Below, piece after piece: positions 9,333-18,408 of a stretch of 64,000 nt of DNA. The stretch spans positions 62,001 to 126,000 of the forward strand of contig JAHJHI010000051.1 in NCBI GenBank assembly GCA_018824085.1. The letters are read 5' to 3'. The position numbers and the translations under genes are program-made. The DNA is from Gammaproteobacteria bacterium. Lineage in GTDB: Bacteria > Pseudomonadota > Gammaproteobacteria > Burkholderiales > Rhodocyclaceae. The notes under the pieces are model-generated. The model searched no databases. It was given only the letters and a program-made list of their open reading frames with translations, and was not told the DNA's origin. Within the stretch, counting starts at the first letter, position 1. Each line of letters opens with the position of its first letter.

Positions 9333-10022
9333 GTGCATTCTGACAACGTGAAAGACGATATGGGTCCGGAAGGGGATGTCCGCTCGCGCGGCGACGCGAA
9401 GGAGCGCATCTTTGTTGCGGCGGAAACGCTGTTCACCGAACAGGGCTACGCAGCGACATCAATGCGCATGATTGCGCGCGCAGCCAGCGTGCCCCTTGCG
9501 TCGATCAATTACCACTTCGGCTCCAAGCGCGACCTGATGGAAGCCGTGTACCAGCGCGTGCTGGGCGCCGACGGACGCCGTTCCAGCTATCTGGACAAGC
9601 TGGAGCGCAACGCCGGAGGCGCTCCACTGACGGTGACGCAGATCGTGCGTACCTTCATCGAATCCACGCTGCGCCTGTCGCGCAAGGACAATGTGTCCGG
9701 CGCCGTTTTCAAGCAGCTGATCGGCCGCGCCTATTTCGAGCCTGGCGACGACTTCATTCCGTCCGAATACGTGCAGATCATGGACCGCTACCGCAGTGCG
9801 CTGATGCGCGCGCTGCCCGGTCTGCCGGAAGACGAGGTGTTGCGGCGCATGTACTTCCTGGTCGGCATCGTCGCCTACGTGATGGCCGGACGCGACGTGA
9901 TGCACCTGCTCGGTCGCTGCGCGCCGAGCACGGTCAATGACCCCGAAACGCTGCTGCATGCGCTCATGCCATTCATCGTGGGGGGCATGGAGGCGCCGGC
10001 CACGCTGGCCGAGGACGCCTGA
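9333..10022 (+). CDS. TetR/AcrR family transcriptional repressor of the adjacent RND pump
   Basis: A 229-aa regulator. The N-terminal TetR helix-turn-helix includes ERIFVAAETLFTEQGY, TSMRMIARAASV and SINYHFGSKRDLMEAVY. The C-terminal half is a ligand-binding helical domain of AcrR/CmeR-like length. The start is uncertain: GTG 9333 has a GGTTGAGG Shine-Dalgarno 8 bp upstream, while GTG 9348 and ATG 9360 are shorter alternatives with weaker sites. The gene lies immediately upstream of, and in the same direction as, the AcrAB-type pump. An AcrR-like inverted repeat sits in the pump promoter, so local repression is the likely job (inference from layout and site). Confidence 0.88.
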   Translation: MHSDNVKDDMGPEGDVRSRGDAKERIFVAAETLFTEQGYAATSMRMIARAASVPLASINYHFGSKRDLMEAVYQRVLGADGRRSSYLDKLERNAGGAPLTVTQIVRTFIESTLRLSRKDNVSGAVFKQLIGRAYFEPGDDFIPSEYVQIMDRYRSALMRALPGLPEDEVLRRMYFLVGIVAYVMAGRDVMHLLGRCAPSTVNDPETLLHALMPFIVGGMEAPATLAEDA

Positions 10023-10089
10023 GCCGGTCCTTCCGGTGACATCGCTGCCGTGAACGTGTCCCGGCGAGAGAATATTTTTGACGGGGGGC

Positions 10090-10120
10090 TTTACTAAACA
10101 TACACGAATGTATCTATAAT
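10090..10120 (+). promoter_or_regulatory. Promoter of the first RND operon
   Basis: A perfect TATAAT at 10115-10120 and a TTTACT -35-like hexamer at 10090-10095, with a 19-bp spacer. They lie about 75 bp before the adaptor ATG. The spacer contains the AcrR-like inverted repeat, so repressor binding would occlude polymerase. Confidence 0.6.
10100..10113 (+). promoter_or_regulatory. AcrR/TetR-type operator in the pump promoter
   Basis: Inverted repeat ATACA-CGAA-TGTAT lying between the -35-like and -10 elements. E. coli AcrR and related repressors recognise an operator built from the same ATACA/TGTAT half-sites. The neighbouring TetR-family gene is the obvious candidate ligand-responsive repressor. 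Binding is inferred. Confidence 0.6.
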
Positions 10121-10195
10121 CGCCCGACGATGTGCGATCAGTGCGTCGACCACGAGCGTTCACTTCACAGAACGTCTGTTTTTCCGGGAAATCAC

Positions 10196-11416
10196 ATGAA
10201 AACAAACACTTCTTTCCTCCGGGCGGGAGGATTGCTCGGTGCCGCTTTGCTGGCGGCCCTGCTTGCCGGCTGCGGCGAGGACAAGGGCGAGGCGGGCCCT
10301 GCGGGTGGAGGCATGCCGCCTCCCGCGGTGAAAGTGATCGAAGTGATGCAGCGTGAGGTGCCGGTGCATTTCGAGTACGTCGGTCAGGTGGCCGCGTCGC
10401 GGGATGTCGAAGTGCATGCGCGTGTGACCGGCATCATCGAAAAGCGCCTTTATGAGGAAGGCCAGCGGATCAAGGCCGGACAAGTGATGTTCCGGCTCGA
10501 TGCGGCGCCGTATCAGGCGAGCGTTGCCGCCGCCGAGGCGCAGGTCGATCAGGCGCAGGCCCAGCTGAAGCAGGCCGAACGCGAATACGCCCGTGTGAAG
10601 CCGCTGGCCGACATCGAAGCGGCCAGCCGCAAGGACGCCGACGACGCGGAGTCGCAACGCGACCTCGCGCGTGCCGCTGTCAAGGCGGCCCGCGCCCAGT
10701 TGCAGCAGGCGAACATCAATCTCGGCTACACCTCCGTTCGCGCGCCGCTCGCCGGTGTGGCCGGGCGTGCGCTCAAGGTCGAAGGCAGTCTTGCCGTCGC
10801 CGGTGTCGACAGCCTGCTCACGACACTCGCCCAGACCGATCCCGCATACGTGAATTTCGGCGTGGCCGAAGCGGAATACCTGAGCACCCGGGACGAGGTT
10901 GCGAAAGGTTCGCTGAAGCTGGATCCGGCGGGCTTCCTCGTGAAGATCCGTGCCTCCGACGGCGCCGAATTCCCGCGCGCGGGGCGCGTCGGCTTCGAGG
11001 ACTACAAGGCCGATCCGTCGACCGGCGCATTCGCGCTGCGCGCCACGTTCGCCAATCCGGAAGGCAAGCTGTCGCCGGGCCAGTTCGTACGCGTACAGCT
11101 GTCCGGCGCCGTCCGTCCGGACGCGATCGCCGTGCCGCAGCGTGCAGTGCTCGACAGCCCGAACGGCAAGTTTGTCTACGTGATTGCAGAAGCTGACGGC
11201 AAGTTGCTGGCGCAGCCGCGCCCGGTCCAGCTTGGCGAATGGGCACAGCTGGACGGCGCACTCGGCAACGCATGGGTGATCCGCGACGGCCTGAAGCCGG
11301 GCGAGCGGGTCATTGTCGATGGCATGGCGCGCATCTTCGTGCCCGGTTCGCCGGTAAGCATCGACGATGGCAGCCCTCCGCCGGCAGCTGACGCTGCCGC
11401 GCCCGCGCAGCACTGA
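10196..11416 (+). CDS. RND efflux periplasmic adaptor lipoprotein (AcrA/MexA type)
   Basis: A 406-aa membrane-fusion protein. The lipoprotein signal has lipobox LLAGC (Cys about residue 25). A split lipoyl domain (VGQVAASRDVEVHARVTGIIEK, then NINLGYTSVRAPLAGVAGRA) flanks a long alpha-helical hairpin of Ala/Gln/Glu-rich heptads (VAAAEAQVDQAQAQLKQAE). Beta-barrel and membrane-proximal domains follow (AVPQRAVLDSPNGKFVYV). It bridges the inner-membrane pump and the outer-membrane channel. The ATG at 10196 precedes the signal peptide. It is the first gene of a three-gene operon behind an operator-bearing promoter; the pump starts 13 bp after its stop. Confidence 0.93.
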   Translation: MKTNTSFLRAGGLLGAALLAALLAGCGEDKGEAGPAGGGMPPPAVKVIEVMQREVPVHFEYVGQVAASRDVEVHARVTGIIEKRLYEEGQRIKAGQVMFRLDAAPYQASVAAAEAQVDQAQAQLKQAEREYARVKPLADIEAASRKDADDAESQRDLARAAVKAARAQLQQANINLGYTSVRAPLAGVAGRALKVEGSLAVAGVDSLLTTLAQTDPAYVNFGVAEAEYLSTRDEVAKGSLKLDPAGFLVKIRASDGAEFPRAGRVGFEDYKADPSTGAFALRATFANPEGKLSPGQFVRVQLSGAVRPDAIAVPQRAVLDSPNGKFVYVIAEADGKLLAQPRPVQLGEWAQLDGALGNAWVIRDGLKPGERVIVDGMARIFVPGSPVSIDDGSPPPAADAAAPAQH

Positions 11417-11429
11417 ACCGGAGCCCTCC

Positions 11430-14400
11430 ATGTTTTCGCGTTTTTTCATAGATCGGCCGATCTTCGCGTTCGTCATTTCCATCATGCTGGTGCTGGCCGG
11501 CCTGGCGGCGATGCGCACGCTGCCGATCGCGCAGTATCCGGAGATCGCGCCGCCGGTGGTCACGGTGCGCGCCATGTATCCCGGCGCCTCGGCTGAAACG
11601 ATCGCCGAAACCGTTGCCGCGCCACTCGAGAACGTGATTACCGGCGTGGAAGGCATGATGTACATGCAGTCCACCTCGACCTCGAACGGCGTCGTCGAGA
11701 TCCAGGTCACGTTCGAGATCGGCGCCGACCCCGATCAGGCGGCGGTCAACGTGAACAACCGCGTCAAGCAGGCGGACGCGCGCCTGCCGGAAGAGGTGCG
11801 GCGCCAGGGGGTGACCGTCGAGAAGGGCTCGTCCGCCTTCCTGCTGGTGCTCGCCTTCTATTCGCCGGACGGCCAGTACGACGATCTCTACACGTCCAAT
11901 TACGTGACGCTGAACGTGCTGGACAACATCAAGAAGATACGCGGCACCACCAACGTACAGATCTTCGGTGCCAAGGATTATGCGATGCGCATCTGGGTCA
12001 AGCCGGATCGCATGACGCAACTCGGTGTGACGGTGCCCGAGATCGCGGCCGCGCTGCGCGAGCAGAACGCGCAGTTCGCCGTCGGCAAGATCGGCCAGTC
12101 GCCCAACGGCGGCGGCCAGGACATGGTGTACACCATCACCACGCAGGGTCGCCTGTCGACGGTGGAGGAGTTCGAGAACGTCATCCTGCGTTCCAACGCC
12201 GACGGCTCCAAGCTGCGGCTGCGTGATGTCTCGCGTGTCGAGCTGGGCTCCAAGGACAACGACTTCAACGGTACCTACAACGGCAAGCAGGCGGTGCTGA
12301 TGGGTGTCTTCCTGCAGCCGGGCGCCAACGCGCTGGACGTTGCCAAGGAAGTGAAGGGCGAGATTGCATCCATGGCCGAGCGTTTCCCGGCCGGGCTGAC
12401 CTACGCCATTCCGTACGACACCACGCGCTTTGTCGAAGTGTCGATTTCCGAAGTGGTGAAGACGCTGGGCGAAGCGATGGTGCTGGTGTTCATCGTGGTG
12501 TTCGTGTTCCTGCAGAACTGGCGCGCCACGCTGATCCCGACGCTGGCGGTGCCGGTGTCGCTGCTCGGCACCTTCGCCGGGCTGCACCTGCTGGGCTACT
12601 CGATCAACACCCTCACGCTGTTCGGCATGGTGCTGGCCATCGGCATCGTCGTCGATGACGCCATCGTCGTGCTGGAGAACGTCGAACGCATCATGCACGA
12701 GCAGCAGCTCACGGCGCGCGAGGCAGCGCTGAAGGCGATGCAGGAGGTGACCGGCCCGGTCGTGGCCATCGTGCTGGTGCTGACGGCGGTATTCGTGCCG
12801 ATCGCCTTCCTCGGCGGCCTGACCGGCGAGCTCTACCGCCAGTTCGCGGTGACGATATCGATCGCAGTCGTGCTGTCCGGCATGGTCGCGCTGACGATGA
12901 CGCCGGCGCTGTGCGTGGCACTGCTGCGCAATGAGCACAAGAGCCAGGCGCGCATCTTCCTGTGGTTCAACGACTGGTTCACGCGGGTGACTCACCGCTA
13001 CACCGGCGCGGTGACATGGATGATCCGCCGCTCGCTGGTCGGCGTGCTGCTGTTTGCCGGCATGGTCGCGCTGACGGTCGGCCTGTGGAAGATGACGCCG
13101 GGGTCGCTGGTGCCGGACGAGGATCAGGGCTACTACATCGCAGCCGTGTTCCTGCCTGACGGCGCCACGCTGCAGCGTACCGACAAGGTCGTGTCCGAGG
13201 TGATCAAGGCGATCCAGTCGAATCCGGCCAACGAGCACGTGATGGCCTTCTCCGGCATGGACTTCATCGGCGGCGGTTTCAAGAACAGCGCCGCGACCAT
13301 TTTCGTCAGCCAGAAACACTGGGACGAGCGGGAGATGAGCACGCAGCAGCTCGTGGGCGAGTTGTTCGGCAAGACGGCGGGCATCAAGGAGGCGCTGGTA
13401 CTGGCCTTCAATCCGCCGGCGATCTTCGGCCTGGGCAATACCGGCGGCTTCGAGTTCTACCTGCAGAACCGCGGAGACGGCGGAACCAAGCGGCTGGTCG
13501 AGAACATGGGCGCGCTCGTTGGCGCCTCGCACCAGAGCACGGTGCTGGCCGGCGGCCTGCAGACGCTGTGGCGCCCGAATGCGCCGCAGCTGTACGTCGA
13601 CGTCGACCGCGAACGCGCGAAATCCCTGGGGATTCCGCTCGATGATGCGTTCGAGACGATGGCCGGCACACTGGGCACGCTCTACGTGAATGACTTCAAC
13701 AAGTTCGGTCGCGTCTGGCAGGTGCTGATGTCCGCCGAGAGCCAGTACCGCCGCACGCCGGAGGACATCGGGCGCCTGTACGTGAAGAACACGGCCGGCG
13801 AAATGGTGCCGGTGTCCGCGTTTTCCACGGTGAAGTTCAGCTCCGGCCCGGATACCGTCGATCGCTACAACAATCTGCCCGCGGTGAAGCTGATGGGGCA
13901 GGCGGCGCCCGGCTATTCGTCGGGACAGGCCATTGCCGAGGTCGAGCGGCTCGCGGCATCGCTGCCGGGCGACACCAGTTTCGAGTGGACCGGCGCGGCC
14001 TTCCAGGAGAAGCGCGTGTCGAGCGCGGCGGCACTGGCGCTCGTCATGGCTGCGGTCATGGTGTTCCTCATCCTCGCCGCACAGTATGAAAAGTGGTCGC
14101 TGCCGTTCTCGGTGCTGCTCGCCATGCCTTTCGGCATTTTCGGCGCGCTCGCTGCGGTCTGGCTGCGCGGCATGACGAATGACGTGTACTTCCAGATCGG
14201 TCTGGTGACCCTGCTCGGCCTGTCGGCGAAGAACGCCATCCTGATCGTCGAGTACGCGGTGCTCAAGCACAACGAAGGCTATCCGGTCGCCGCCGCGGCG
14301 ATCGAGGCGGCGCGGCTGCGACTGCGTCCCATCATCATGACTTCGCTCGCCTTCATCCTCGGCGTGCTGCCACTGGCCATTTCCACCGGCGCCGGCGCCG

Positions 14401-14576
14401 GTGCGCGGGTGTCGGTCGGCACCGGCGTCATCGGCGGCATGCTGGCGGCCACCTTCCTCGCCATCTTTTTCGTGCCGCTGTTCTACAAGCTCATCGTTGA
14501 CCGGCGCCTTTCGACGCCGCCCGAAGAGCTGACAGTGCACAAGCCGGAGACGCCCCATGTCCATGTTCATCACTGA
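11430..14576 (+). CDS. RND multidrug efflux pump, HAE1 family (AcrB/MexB type)
   Basis: A 1048-aa inner-membrane, proton-driven drug exporter of full family length. It begins MFSRFFIDRPIFAFVISI, the characteristic first helix. TM4 carries the paired proton-relay aspartates in GIVVDDAIVVLENV, and TM10 has the essential Lys in LSAKNAILIVEYA. Two large periplasmic loops follow TM1 and TM7. It is flanked by its adaptor (upstream) and outer-membrane factor (its 3' end overlaps the next gene by 20 bp), giving a complete AcrAB-TolC/MexAB-OprM-like system. The substrate range cannot be predicted reliably; HAE1 members usually export hydrophobic and amphiphilic compounds. Confidence 0.95.
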   Translation: MFSRFFIDRPIFAFVISIMLVLAGLAAMRTLPIAQYPEIAPPVVTVRAMYPGASAETIAETVAAPLENVITGVEGMMYMQSTSTSNGVVEIQVTFEIGADPDQAAVNVNNRVKQADARLPEEVRRQGVTVEKGSSAFLLVLAFYSPDGQYDDLYTSNYVTLNVLDNIKKIRGTTNVQIFGAKDYAMRIWVKPDRMTQLGVTVPEIAAALREQNAQFAVGKIGQSPNGGGQDMVYTITTQGRLSTVEEFENVILRSNADGSKLRLRDVSRVELGSKDNDFNGTYNGKQAVLMGVFLQPGANALDVAKEVKGEIASMAERFPAGLTYAIPYDTTRFVEVSISEVVKTLGEAMVLVFIVVFVFLQNWRATLIPTLAVPVSLLGTFAGLHLLGYSINTLTLFGMVLAIGIVVDDAIVVLENVERIMHEQQLTAREAALKAMQEVTGPVVAIVLVLTAVFVPIAFLGGLTGELYRQFAVTISIAVVLSGMVALTMTPALCVALLRNEHKSQARIFLWFNDWFTRVTHRYTGAVTWMIRRSLVGVLLFAGMVALTVGLWKMTPGSLVPDEDQGYYIAAVFLPDGATLQRTDKVVSEVIKAIQSNPANEHVMAFSGMDFIGGGFKNSAATIFVSQKHWDEREMSTQQLVGELFGKTAGIKEALVLAFNPPAIFGLGNTGGFEFYLQNRGDGGTKRLVENMGALVGASHQSTVLAGGLQTLWRPNAPQLYVDVDRERAKSLGIPLDDAFETMAGTLGTLYVNDFNKFGRVWQVLMSAESQYRRTPEDIGRLYVKNTAGEMVPVSAFSTVKFSSGPDTVDRYNNLPAVKLMGQAAPGYSSGQAIAEVERLAASLPGDTSFEWTGAAFQEKRVSSAAALALVMAAVMVFLILAAQYEKWSLPFSVLLAMPFGIFGALAAVWLRGMTNDVYFQIGLVTLLGLSAKNAILIVEYAVLKHNEGYPVAAAAIEAARLRLRPIIMTSLAFILGVLPLAISTGAGAGARVSVGTGVIGGMLAATFLAIFFVPLFYKLIVDRRLSTPPEELTVHKPETPHVHVHH

Positions 14577-16032
14577 TCCGGCGCGCCGCACGGCGCTGGC
14601 CGCCGTGCTGGCGGCCAGCGTGCTGTCGGCCTGCTCGCTCATGCCGCGGTCGGCGCCCGAACTCGATCTGCCGCAGTTGCCCGACAGCGCGGCGGCTTCG
14701 CCGGCCGAACTTGACCGGTGGTGGGAAAGCTTCCGCGACCCGGTGCTGGACGGACTGGTCAGCGAGGCGCTGGCCCGCAATACCGATGTGGTGCTTGCCG
14801 CCAGCAGGGTGCAGGCGTCGCAGGCATCGCTCGATCTGGTGCGCGTGAACCGCCTGCCCGACGTCAACGTGTCGCTTCAGGGTTCGCGCGCCCAGTACAG
14901 CAACGAGCGCCCGGTGCCGGGCCGTTCGCGCCAGTACAACACGGTGAGCGGCGGTTTCAATGCGTCCTACGAGCTTGACCTGTTCGGTCGCCTGTCCGGT
15001 CAGCGCGATGTCGCGCGCCAGGTGCTCGCCTCCAGCCGCTACGCGCTGGAGGGGCTGCGCGCGTCCGTGTCTGCCCAGGTGGCCCGTGCCTATTTCAGCC
15101 TGCGCGCGCTCGACGCGGACGAGGCATTGCTGTCGCAGACGCTCGTCACGCGCGAATCGGCGCTGTCGCTGCGCGACAAACAGTATGCGGGTGGCGCGAT
15201 CAGCCGCTACGACCTTGAACTGGCCCGTTCCGAACGGGCGAGTGCCGCGGCCGCGCTGGCGGCGACCCGCAGCGCGCGCGAACAGGCCGAAACGGCGCTG
15301 TCCGTATTGCTCGGACGTACGCCGCGCGAACTGGTGGAGAAGATGCCGGATCGCGGGCTCGCGCTGTCGGTGCTGGCGGTGCAGCCGGAGATTCCTGCCG
15401 GCCTGTCGTCCGACCTGCTGACGCGCCGCGCCGACGTGCGTGCCGCGGAAGCGGACCTCGCCGCCGCAAGCCTCAGTGTGGAAGTGGCGCGTACGCAGTG
15501 GTTTCCGACGATTTCCCTGACGGCGGCGCTGGGTGGCGAAAGTGCGTCGCTCGGCAACCTGCTGTCGTCGTCAGCGCGCACGTGGAACGTCGGTGCCGCG
15601 ATCGCGCAACCGCTGGTCGGGCTGTTGTCGACCCGGGCGCTGGTTGCGCAATCGGAAGCACAGCGTGCGCAGGTCGAACAGACCTATCAGCAGGCCGCGC
15701 GTCAAGCCTATGCCGACGTGCTGGTCGCGCTGTCGGCAGCGCGCGGCGCGCGCGAATCACTGGCGGAGATCGAGAACCTGTTCGACGCCACGCGCAATGC
15801 CCGTGATCTCGCGGAGAAGTCTTACGAGGCGGGGCGTTCCAGTCGGCTCGTGCTGCTGGACGCCGAACGCGAACGGCTGTCGGCCGAGCGCCAGCTCATC
15901 AGCTCGCGTCTGGACCGCGTGACGGCGCTGGTCAATACCTACCAGGCGCTGGGTGGCGGCTGGTCCGGCAGCATCGAATCGGGGGCCGACGAGGCGCTCG
16001 AAAATCCGCCGCCGGCTGCCGCGGCTCGCTGA
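14557..16032 (+). CDS. Outer-membrane efflux lipoprotein, NodT/OprM family
   Basis: A 491-aa TolC-fold channel with lipobox LSACS near residue 26. Two OEP repeats follow, with helical hairpins such as SLRDKQYAGGAISRYDLELARSE and the family segment DLLTRRADVRAAEADLAAA, then QSEAQRAQVEQTYQQAARQAYADV. It starts 20 bp inside the end of the RND gene, so translation is probably coupled. It completes the first tripartite pump. It ends 55 bp before the convergent ggpPS, with a long inverted repeat between them. Confidence 0.93.
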   Translation: MSMFITDPARRTALAAVLAASVLSACSLMPRSAPELDLPQLPDSAAASPAELDRWWESFRDPVLDGLVSEALARNTDVVLAASRVQASQASLDLVRVNRLPDVNVSLQGSRAQYSNERPVPGRSRQYNTVSGGFNASYELDLFGRLSGQRDVARQVLASSRYALEGLRASVSAQVARAYFSLRALDADEALLSQTLVTRESALSLRDKQYAGGAISRYDLELARSERASAAAALAATRSAREQAETALSVLLGRTPRELVEKMPDRGLALSVLAVQPEIPAGLSSDLLTRRADVRAAEADLAAASLSVEVARTQWFPTISLTAALGGESASLGNLLSSSARTWNVGAAIAQPLVGLLSTRALVAQSEAQRAQVEQTYQQAARQAYADVLVALSAARGARESLAEIENLFDATRNARDLAEKSYEAGRSSRLVLLDAERERLSAERQLISSRLDRVTALVNTYQALGGGWSGSIESGADEALENPPPAAAAR

Positions 16033-16044
16033 CGTGACGGCAAT

Positions 16045-16080
16045 CGATTGACGGGAGCCGGTTCCGGCCGCCGTCAATCG
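16045..16080. terminator. Inverted repeat between convergent oprM-like gene and ggpPS
   Basis: A perfect 10-bp stem, CGATTGACGG (16045-16054) with CCGTCAATCG (16071-16080), around a GC-rich loop that can fold further. It is centred between two convergent stop codons. There is no T tract on either strand, so efficiency as an intrinsic terminator is uncertain. Confidence 0.5.
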
Positions 16081-16087
16081 GCCGTCG

Positions 16088-18364
16088 TCAGGCGGTTTCC
16101 ACATCCCGCTCCGGTGCATCGGCAGGCGCCTCGATGCGCGCCACCTCATTGACGCTGGCGAGGAATTCCTCGCCCCAGCGCCGGATGTCGTTGTGCTGCA
16201 CGATGTCGAACAATTCGCGCAGCCGTGATTCCGCTTCGGCGCGGTGGATGTTGATCGCGAAGTAGCACTTCTCGCGCAGGTCGTTGATGTCGTGCGGATT
16301 GGTCAGGATCGCACCGTGCAGTTCGGCGGCGGCGCCGGCGAATTCGGACAGCACCAGCACGCCGCTGCCCTGTATCAGGCCCTGAGTCGCCACATATTCC
16401 TTCGACACCAGATTGAGGCCGTCGCGCAGCGGCGTGATCCACATGACGTCGGCCACCGCGTAGTAGGCGATCAGTTCGTCGAACGGAATGGCGCGGAAGA
16501 AGAACTGCACCGGCGTCCAGCCGACGCACGAGAAGCGTCCGTTGATGCGTCCGACCGCCTGCTCGATCTGCGTCTGCAGCTCGCGGTAGATCGTCATTTC
16601 GCTGGCTGCCGGCACGCACACGGTGATCAGCGTCACTTTCTGGCGGATCTCCGGGTATTGCTCGAGCATCTTCTCGAAGGCCATCAGCTTTTCGAGCGTG
16701 CCCTTCGTGTAGTCCAGCCGTTCGACCGACAGGATGGCGCGACGCCCCGCCAGTTCCTGACGCAGGCCGGCCATGCGCTTGGCCGTCTGCGGATTGGCCA
16801 GGATGCGCTGCACGCGCTGCACGTCCAGCCCGACAGGGTGCGCCCCGATGCCGATGCGCCGGCCGTGCACCTCGATGGCCGTCGTCATTTCGTCCAGTCC
16901 CACCGCGCAGCCGTAGGTCAGGAAGCGCGGCGCGCAGTTGCGCGTCTCGAGTACCTTCAGCGGCGCCACGCCGCGCGCGACGTCGACGAAGTTCTCCGCC
17001 TGGCGCGGGATGTGGAAGCCGATGTAGTCGCACTGCAGCAGGCTGCCGATGATGTCGCGCCGCCAGGGCATCACGTTGAACACGTCTGCCGACGGGAAAT
17101 AGGTGTGATGGAAGAAGGCGATCTTCAGGTCCGGGCGCAGTTCGCGCAGGTATGCCGGCACCATCCACAGGTTGTAGTCGTGCAGCCACACGGTGGCGCC
17201 CGGCGCGGCTTCGGCAGCGGTGCGCTCGGCGAACAGCCGGTTCACCTTCAGAAACACCTGCCAGTGGTCCTCGCGGAACTGGGCACGCTCCCAGAACGTG
17301 TGCAGCGTCGGCCAGAACGCCTCTTTCGAGAAGCGCTTGTAGAAGATGTTCACCTCTTCCTTGCTGAGTGCGACGCGTGCGCAGGTCAGACCGGGATACT
17401 GTTCGGTGTCCACCGTCGTATGCACTTCGAAGTCGCGCGAGCCCGCATTGGCGCTCGACCACGCGACCCACGACCCTTTCTGTCCTTCGCCGAAGAAGCT
17501 CAGCAGCGTGGGGATGATGCCGTTGGGCGAGGTCGGGCGACGGCGCTTCACGAGGCCGTCCTCGAGGTATTCCTCGTAGGGCAGGCGGTGATAGACGATG
17601 ACGAGTCCGGATTCGCCGGTGCGTTCCATGCCCTTGCTGCTGGTCATGTCCTCCGCGTCGTTGAGGAAGCGGAAGAAGGACAGTGCTTCGAGGATGCCGC
17701 CGCAACCCACGCGATGCGAATGCAGGATGCGCGTGCGATCCGACGTCGCGGCCAGCAATGCCGGCTCCGACTCACCCACGCACACGCCCTTGAAACCCTG
17801 CTCGTACATGGACAGGTCGTTCAGCGTGTCGCCGGCCACCAGCACCTTCTGCGGATCGGCATCCAGATGTTCCACCAGACGGCGCAGCGTGCTGCCCTTG
17901 TTCACGCCCGGCGGCAGGATGTCGAGATAGCGGTCGGCCGAATACAGCACGTCGCAGCCGAGCTGGGCCGCGACCGCGTGGATGTCTTCGGTGACCGCAT
18001 CACCCTCGCAGAAGTAGGAACAGCGGCGCTGCTGCGGGACCTCCTGGCGCTGCAGGCGCTCGAACACGGACATTGCCTCGATCACCACACGCTCGCCCGG
18101 CCAAAGTGCATCGATTTCCGATTGCAGCGGCTGCACGGCCTGGCGCGAATGACCTTCGACCACCGTCGCGCCGACGTCGGAAATGATGTAATGGGGAACC
18201 GGAATGGTCGGGTCGGACAGCACCGGCAGCACGGCTTCCAGTCCGCGGCCGGTGACGAACACCAGCGTGATGGACGGATCCGATGCGATGCGCTGATACA
18301 GCCGCTGGCGGGCTTCGGGGTCTCCGGCGAGAAATGTGCCGTCAAGGTCGGTTGCAATAATCAT
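16088..18364 (-). CDS. ggpS: Bifunctional glucosylglycerol-phosphate phosphatase/synthase (HAD-GT20 fusion)
   Basis: A 758-aa fusion. Residues ~1-250 are a HAD phosphatase of the sucrose-phosphatase-like class: motif I is DLDGT at 6-10, and motif IV is GDTLNDLSMYE near 205. Residues ~250-745 are a GT20 glycosyltransferase: HDYNLWMVPAYL near 396, VERLDYTKGTLEKL near 547 and TPLRDGLNLVSKEY near 645. The phosphatase-first order and the KGxLEKL signature match known GgpPS-type enzymes (ADP-glucose + glycerol-3-phosphate to glucosylglycerol) better than OtsA, which has KGLPxR. The product is a compatible solute for salt stress. ATG 18364 has an AGGAG site 6 bp upstream. An MFS gene 44 bp upstream probably shares the transcript. 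Trehalose-phosphate synthase remains the alternative. Confidence 0.82.
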   Translation of the reverse strand: MIIATDLDGTFLAGDPEARQRLYQRIASDPSITLVFVTGRGLEAVLPVLSDPTIPVPHYIISDVGATVVEGHSRQAVQPLQSEIDALWPGERVVIEAMSVFERLQRQEVPQQRRCSYFCEGDAVTEDIHAVAAQLGCDVLYSADRYLDILPPGVNKGSTLRRLVEHLDADPQKVLVAGDTLNDLSMYEQGFKGVCVGESEPALLAATSDRTRILHSHRVGCGGILEALSFFRFLNDAEDMTSSKGMERTGESGLVIVYHRLPYEEYLEDGLVKRRRPTSPNGIIPTLLSFFGEGQKGSWVAWSSANAGSRDFEVHTTVDTEQYPGLTCARVALSKEEVNIFYKRFSKEAFWPTLHTFWERAQFREDHWQVFLKVNRLFAERTAAEAAPGATVWLHDYNLWMVPAYLRELRPDLKIAFFHHTYFPSADVFNVMPWRRDIIGSLLQCDYIGFHIPRQAENFVDVARGVAPLKVLETRNCAPRFLTYGCAVGLDEMTTAIEVHGRRIGIGAHPVGLDVQRVQRILANPQTAKRMAGLRQELAGRRAILSVERLDYTKGTLEKLMAFEKMLEQYPEIRQKVTLITVCVPAASEMTIYRELQTQIEQAVGRINGRFSCVGWTPVQFFFRAIPFDELIAYYAVADVMWITPLRDGLNLVSKEYVATQGLIQGSGVLVLSEFAGAAAELHGAILTNPHDINDLREKCYFAINIHRAEAESRLRELFDIVQHNDIRRWGEEFLASVNEVARIEAPADAPERDVETA

Positions 18365-18408
18365 GTCGAGCTCCTTTCAGAGGTGAATGCGGGAAGGATG
18401 CGTGAGAG

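Noticed and set aside
11310-14867. Minus-strand 1185-aa reading opposite the first RND pump
   Set aside because: High GC leaves stop-free shadows; it is rich in His, Arg and Gln with no domain, while the plus strand encodes a full AcrB homologue.
16088-18364. Trehalose-6-phosphate synthase/phosphatase (OtsAB fusion)
   Set aside because: Domain order is HAD first and the GT20 signature is KGTLEKL rather than KGLPxR; GgpPS fits better, though assay is needed.
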